From contig DF237239.1 in assembly GCA_000708835.1 (NCBI GenBank), positions 1 through 64,000 on the forward strand: 64,000 bases of DNA, written 5' to 3'. Position 1 is the stretch's first letter. Every line of letters starts with the position of its first letter. Made by a program: the position numbers and the translations under genes. Positions 59,501 through 64,000 of the stretch are shown piece by piece. This DNA is from Klebsormidium nitens (taxonomy: Eukaryota > Streptophyta > Klebsormidiophyceae > Klebsormidiales > Klebsormidiaceae). The notes under the pieces were generated by a model, which was not told the origin of the DNA, did not search any database, and was given only the letters and a program-made list of their open reading frames with translations.

Positions 59501-62500
59501 GTTGAGTCTGAAGGATAGAGAAGTGAAAGGCAAACGTTTGATGGCGGCTGAAGTTGAAGACGGTGACAAGTCCACAGCTAAGACATGTGTCGTTCTCGAC
59601 GAGCGTCTTGTCTTGATTGCGACTTGAGATGTTCTATTTTCACGGTCTCCCAATGCGGACTCATTATCCGGATTTCTCGTTGCTTCAGGAATATCATTCA
59701 GAACGGTTTCAACGACACGCTGCCACCTGTGGGTTCCTTGGACCAGCTGTTTCTGCTGGCGCTGTCCGAAAACAAGTTTACGGGTGCAATCCCGGACGGA
59801 CTCGGATCGCTCAACGGGCTAAACCGCCTGTGAGTATATCGGGATCTGTCCTGGCTTACAAATGCTTGACGCGAACGAACGACTGTGCTTACGACCAATT
59901 GACGTCTTCACATGGTTCTGCTTGTGTAATAGTGTAGCCCCAGTGTGTTTAGCGGTTATTAACAAGAGCACTGCCAACAACATTCTCTCTAGCATCTGCT
60001 CCTGAGAATTCTCTTGTGCAGAGCCGAAGGCAGTAAAGTCGATATCCTGCCTTTCTCAGCTTTCACAGGCAGTCTCCAGGAGTGTGAAGTATCTGAACGT
60101 CAAAAGCTGCTCGTTTCTATGGCAGGGAGCTTGCCAACAACAAGGGGCTCAACGGCTCCATCCCGTCCAGTTTCGGGGCCACGCCAAGCACGCTGCAATA
60201 TCTGTAAGAAGCTGCAGAGCCCTCTCGTGCTGTTTAATATCCTAACGCGAAAGCTTCCTGCTGAATCTTTGGGCGCCCGCTCGCATGTCAAGACAGTATT
60301 TGTCTCGCTCAAATCCTTGAAGCAATCAGATCTTGGAGCTCGACATGTGCTGAATGCATCCAAGCTTTCCATGCCCCGTTCTGGCGTCTGGTTCCGCTTT
60401 CCTGATGATGGGCTGTTCTGGTGCAGGGACCTGTCTAACAACAGCCTCAGCGGAACCATCCCAGACAACCTGGGAAACATAGTGAGGTCTGGTCGCGCAC
60501 TCGTACCATCGCAAACCCACACATTCTCAGTTGTCACGCTGTGAACACAATCGAAACACGCCCTATTCTCCTGTCCATAGATTTGAGTCCGTTGCTACAC
60601 TTGTTCTGGACGTTCTTCGGAGTCCCTAGACGATACGTCACAAGTCCAACTGAAGTTGGATGTTGGGCCTCGTTTCGACGCACGCAAACTTGTCTTGTGC
60701 AGCCTCCAGCAGCTGCTGCTTGGGAACAACAAGCTGACGGGGTCCATCCCGGCCAGCTTTGCCAACTTCACGAGCAACCTGCAGACGTTGACTCTCAACT
60801 CCAACAACCTCACGGGCCCGACGTCCGTACTCTTTAACCTCTGTCAGGGGAAACAGTGCTACTATGGCGGTGAGCACGGCGGCTCCCTCATGTATTCCCC
60901 ACTAACGTTGGTAAACCAAATGCTGGTCGTACCATTGCTTGAACGGCTTTGGTTGACGATCTTGCCACTCCTTTAAAAACATCCGCCTTTGCTTGTCCGA
61001 GGAGCGAAAGGCACCTCCAAGGTCCCCATACACTGAAACAAGCGTGTCTATATTTTGTGACTAGCGACTTGGTCACAAAACTGCTAGTCGCCAGCAGTTG
61101 ACGTGATATGCGGCCAAGCTTTTGACTGGAACATGCCAGCAAACCATCCGCCGGGACGTCTTCTTACCCCTCACTCAGTAGAGGTGCTCCGGCTGAGATT
61201 TTCAGAAACTCGGCCATCCATGGGGAACGGAGGCAGCTGCTCATGAGTTCCTAGAAATGTACATTTCAGGGGTTTTACCGGGCAGTCATCGCGCCTCACG
61301 TCATCTTGAGCTAGTTTGCAAATCTCCTGCAGACAATCCTCTGTTGGGCGCCCCCGTGCCGGCCCCTGTTGCCCCCAGCCCTCCTGCTAGCCCCCCTCCC
61401 AGTAGCGTTGTTCCAGTCCCCGCCCCAGCCCCGGCGGCGGCTAATGCGCCATCAGAGAGCTCTTCTGCGCCCATCGCAGCCATTCTGGGGGCAGTTGGGG
61501 GGGGCGTTGCGGTCCTGGCGGTGTTTGGCATCCTCTTTGTCTGCTGCCGCAAGCGCATCTTCAAGGAGAAAGGTGCGCTTCTAAAGCGATGACGTTCGCT
61601 CCTTTATCGTCGAAAATACCTTGCAACTTTTTGGAGCGAGGGGCTTTGGTTCGTTGCTAATGAAACTTGACAAAACGGCAGGTTGTTGCTCGGGGGTGAC
61701 GCGGTGGCGAAAGAGCGCGTGCATCTTTTATGAGACTAGAAGACTAGTCTAGTCCTCTAGTCTAGACCTGGCTATTCAGTCCAGCTTGATGCTTCACTAT
61801 CTTCCCCAGCACAAGTCACGATCCCTTCGCAAGCTTGGTGGTGCGCAGCAAATGCTTGACCAAAGGACTGCGGGCCTTTTGTCATACCACAGCCTTTATG
61901 CAAATCTCTGCAAACTCCCCGAGTCGCCACTCTGAGGAATGTACGAACATCTTTGTTATGTCAACAAGAAAAAGGACGCAGTCCGTGACCGCATCCTGCT
62001 CCAACCGATTCTCCTCGGTTTGCCAGGCGCTACGAATCATTCAGCTGCGCCGGATCCGTTTGATAAGCTGCCGGTAGCTGAGCCCGTGCAGAGGTCGAAG
62101 GCCGGGGGGTTGGCGCACGGAGTGGAAGAGTTTAGGTACGCGCAATCGACTTTTTGGACTTCTCAGCTTTTTGCAAGTCGTTACATGGACCACCTGATTG
62201 GGTGTGCCTGCCTGCCTGCACAGATGTAAGGCAATAGAGTGGACGGCATTTGCTGCCTTGTCTTTTCAAGGTTTGGTTTTTCTGGAGATTGATGCCTTAT
62301 CTTGTCAAGGTTTGCTTATCATCTGCAAGAACTTTCGGTAGTGGTGTCAGTACGGATAGACCGTCGGCCAGAGGGTAGATGTTGCGTACGTCCGGAGTGC
62401 ACGTACGCCTTCGTTAAGGTTTTTGAATTATTGCCTCTGTGCGCTTGCAGCTTCACCGAGTTGACACACGCCACCAATGAATGGCATTCGGACAATGTCA

Positions 62501-63875
62501 TTGGAGAAGGAGGGTACGGCAAAGTTTACAAAGGCGGCCTCCACACGAAAGACGGTCCTCAGGCGCGTCGCTGTCTCCACGTTCTCCGCTGTGCTAAAAG
62601 AGCTGCTCAACTTTCTTAAAGTCGGAGCTTCTAGCAGCCATTAAGTGTCTTCGATATGAAAGAGACGAGACTGCCAGCGTATGGGGACACCCGATCAACC
62701 GGATTGAGATTGATAATAGGGACTTCCAATGCACAGCGGTAAGCTGCTCCGCGTTTCGCCTGCTTCTCGGGGATGGGCTAGGGCGCGAAGCTTTCCTGCG
62801 CGCAGTCATTGCTTCGGTGGGCGCCGAGTGCTGACGTCATTTCCTGCCTGACTCTTTTCAGGTAGTGGCCATCAAGCGCGGCGGCCGCCAGTCGCAGCAA
62901 GGCGAGCGCGAGTTCCTGCAGGAGATCTCCGCCATGTCCAGAATCAGGCACAAGCACCTCGTGAGGAGTTACCAGACATCAGAGAGTGTTTTCAGCACTG
63001 GGACTGCTTTAAACGTCACCCGCTTGCTTGCTATTTGGCCGCTTTCCCAGGGTTTTTCGGAGGCAGCCTCTACGTTCGTAAGTCCGTGGAGCCAGTTTGA
63101 TACTGAAGAGCGCATTGATCCACCATTCCCAGTTCGCTTCTGGACAATGTCAAGGTTTTGCGGTCCTCAGCATGGTGCTCTGCCGTTTTGCCTCTTTCCA
63201 GGAAAGCGTGGTTGGCTGATTCCAAAAAAAATGTTTAATCAATATTCAGGTGAAGCTGGTCGGCTTCTGCGACGCTGGGGCCGAGCAATGCTTGGTGTAC
63301 GAGTACATGGTCAACGGGACGGTGCAAGACCACCTGTGGGGTGAGCACTTTTTGAGAGATGGCTCCCGTGTTGATGAATCTGTCTCGAGATGCTGCAATG
63401 GCGAGCCGAGCCACCTTCTTTGCAAAGGTGGATAATTGCTTTGACATTTCAAGGGTTTCCGAAGGTCACACCGGGCCTTCTATCCAAACAGGGTTTCCTG
63501 AGTCAAACTGATCTTGCTGTGGGTTGCAGGTCGTCTAGCCGCAGACGGCGTTCTGGACTGGCCAACGCGCATCCAGATAGCATTGGGCGCCGCCAAAGGT
63601 AAAATGCTCCTTCCTGTCCCAAACTCAGTTTCGGATGCCCGTGTAACGAATGCAGAGAGTGGGTATAGGACAGCGGAACACATTCAAAGGTAAGTATAGC
63701 AGAGGAGGCACAAGTGCCATGAAAGTGGTACGCTTTGCCAACTCCCATTCTGGGCCACTGCTTCCCTCAAGCTCCTCGAGAGGTTCTAACTCTCAGCCAT
63801 CGCTGAAGCAGTGGTTTCTTTCCTGGCAGGATTGGAGTACCTGCACACCGCAGTGGAGCCGCCCATCATCCACCG
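56580..63875 (+). CDS. LRR receptor-like Ser/Thr kinase, 3' end outside the window
   Basis: A plasma-membrane receptor kinase. Recognised exons: 56580-56682 (signal peptide [20 protein letters not shown]), 57029-57107 (LRR N-cap, [20 protein letters not shown] then DPCG), 57623-57715 ([16 protein letters not shown]), 58372-58444, 58795-58866, about 59232-59377, 59689-59829, 60126-60203, 60427-60486, 60703-60869 (LRRs such as [17 protein letters not shown]), 61333-61572 (Pro/Ala-rich stalk and membrane helix [20 protein letters not shown], then CCRKR), 62027-62135, 62451-62562 ([13 protein letters not shown]), 62862-62960 (VVAIKRGG), 63250-63340 ([10 protein letters not shown]), 63530-63598, 63830-63875 ([13 protein letters not shown]). 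The glycine loop and the ATP-anchoring Lys are present; the catalytic HRD continues beyond the window. Many LRR exons begin and end in phase 2 at the same codon. The kinase resembles LRR family VIII-1 (HPCA1-like), a tentative placement. At least one LRR exon between 57715 and 58372 is unassigned because the phases do not match. The exon ending at 62562 appears to use a GC donor. Confidence 0.82.
61731..61768. repeat. CTAG-rich palindromic tract in a kinase intron
   Basis: The stretch contains repeated ACTAG/CTAGT words (AGACTAGAAGACTAGTCTAG and following) that can fold on themselves. It lies in the intron 61573-62026. No function is evident. Confidence 0.6.
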
Positions 63876-64000
63876 GTGAGCCCTGATGGTCCGCCGACAT
63901 CTGTCCAAAGCACGGCTGCCGCCTGAGACACCTGGCTGTTTCTCTTTTCTTTCACGGAGTCCGACACAAGTTTTCGACAGAAGCGGGTCTGCTGTGAACG

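Noticed and set aside
1-64000. CRISPR arrays, bacterial operons, tRNA or rRNA genes
   Set aside because: No regularly spaced repeats with unique spacers, no cloverleaf-like sequence and no conserved rRNA blocks were recognised. The intron-rich genes show eukaryotic nuclear DNA.

Overview
This is a nuclear, intron-rich eukaryotic window from the green-plant lineage. Every recognisable gene has its closest relatives in land plants (UDP-xylose-type transporter, CPL3 CTD phosphatase, BAR-PH-ArfGAP-ankyrin protein, C2/EF-hand phosphatidylserine decarboxylase, LRR receptor kinase). A FAM161-like centriolar protein suggests an organism that still makes flagellated cells. A streptophyte alga such as Klebsormidium, or a spore-bearing plant, fits best; the species is an inference. 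Genes are split into many small exons. I rebuilt them by hand from conserved protein blocks, GT/GC-AG sites and reading-phase continuity, with no transcript data.

Layout: 989-3209 (-) plastid protein with a twin-arginine thylakoid signal; 4654-12924 (-) ACAP/AGD1-type ArfGAP; 14822-19656 (+) UXT-like nucleotide-sugar transporter; 21262-25014 (-) F-box/LRR protein; 26318-31381 (-) FAM161-like protein, with a disordered ORF just upstream (32374-33156, -); 35422-45726 (+) phosphatidylserine decarboxylase of the PSD2/PSD3 type with a probable calmodulin-binding tail; 47781-55114 (-) CPL3-like RNA polymerase II CTD phosphatase with an N-terminal RS domain; 56580 to the window edge (+) an LRR receptor-like kinase cut off at its catalytic loop. 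A 155-bp assembly gap lies at 55642-55796. No rRNA, tRNA or CRISPR array was recognised.

These are unrelated housekeeping and signalling genes, not a cluster. Two genes deal with membranes and vesicles (ArfGAP, PSD), one with wall-sugar transport into the Golgi, one with transcription, one with protein turnover, one with centrioles and one with cell-surface signalling.

The most unusual material is non-coding. There is a 518-bp foldback element with a 9-bp target duplication. A family of small inverted-repeat elements carries a G-rich, telomere-like core; copies sit in introns of the PSD and CPL3 genes. One UXT intron is built from tandem copies of its own 3' splice site. Three introns appear to use GC-AG splice sites.
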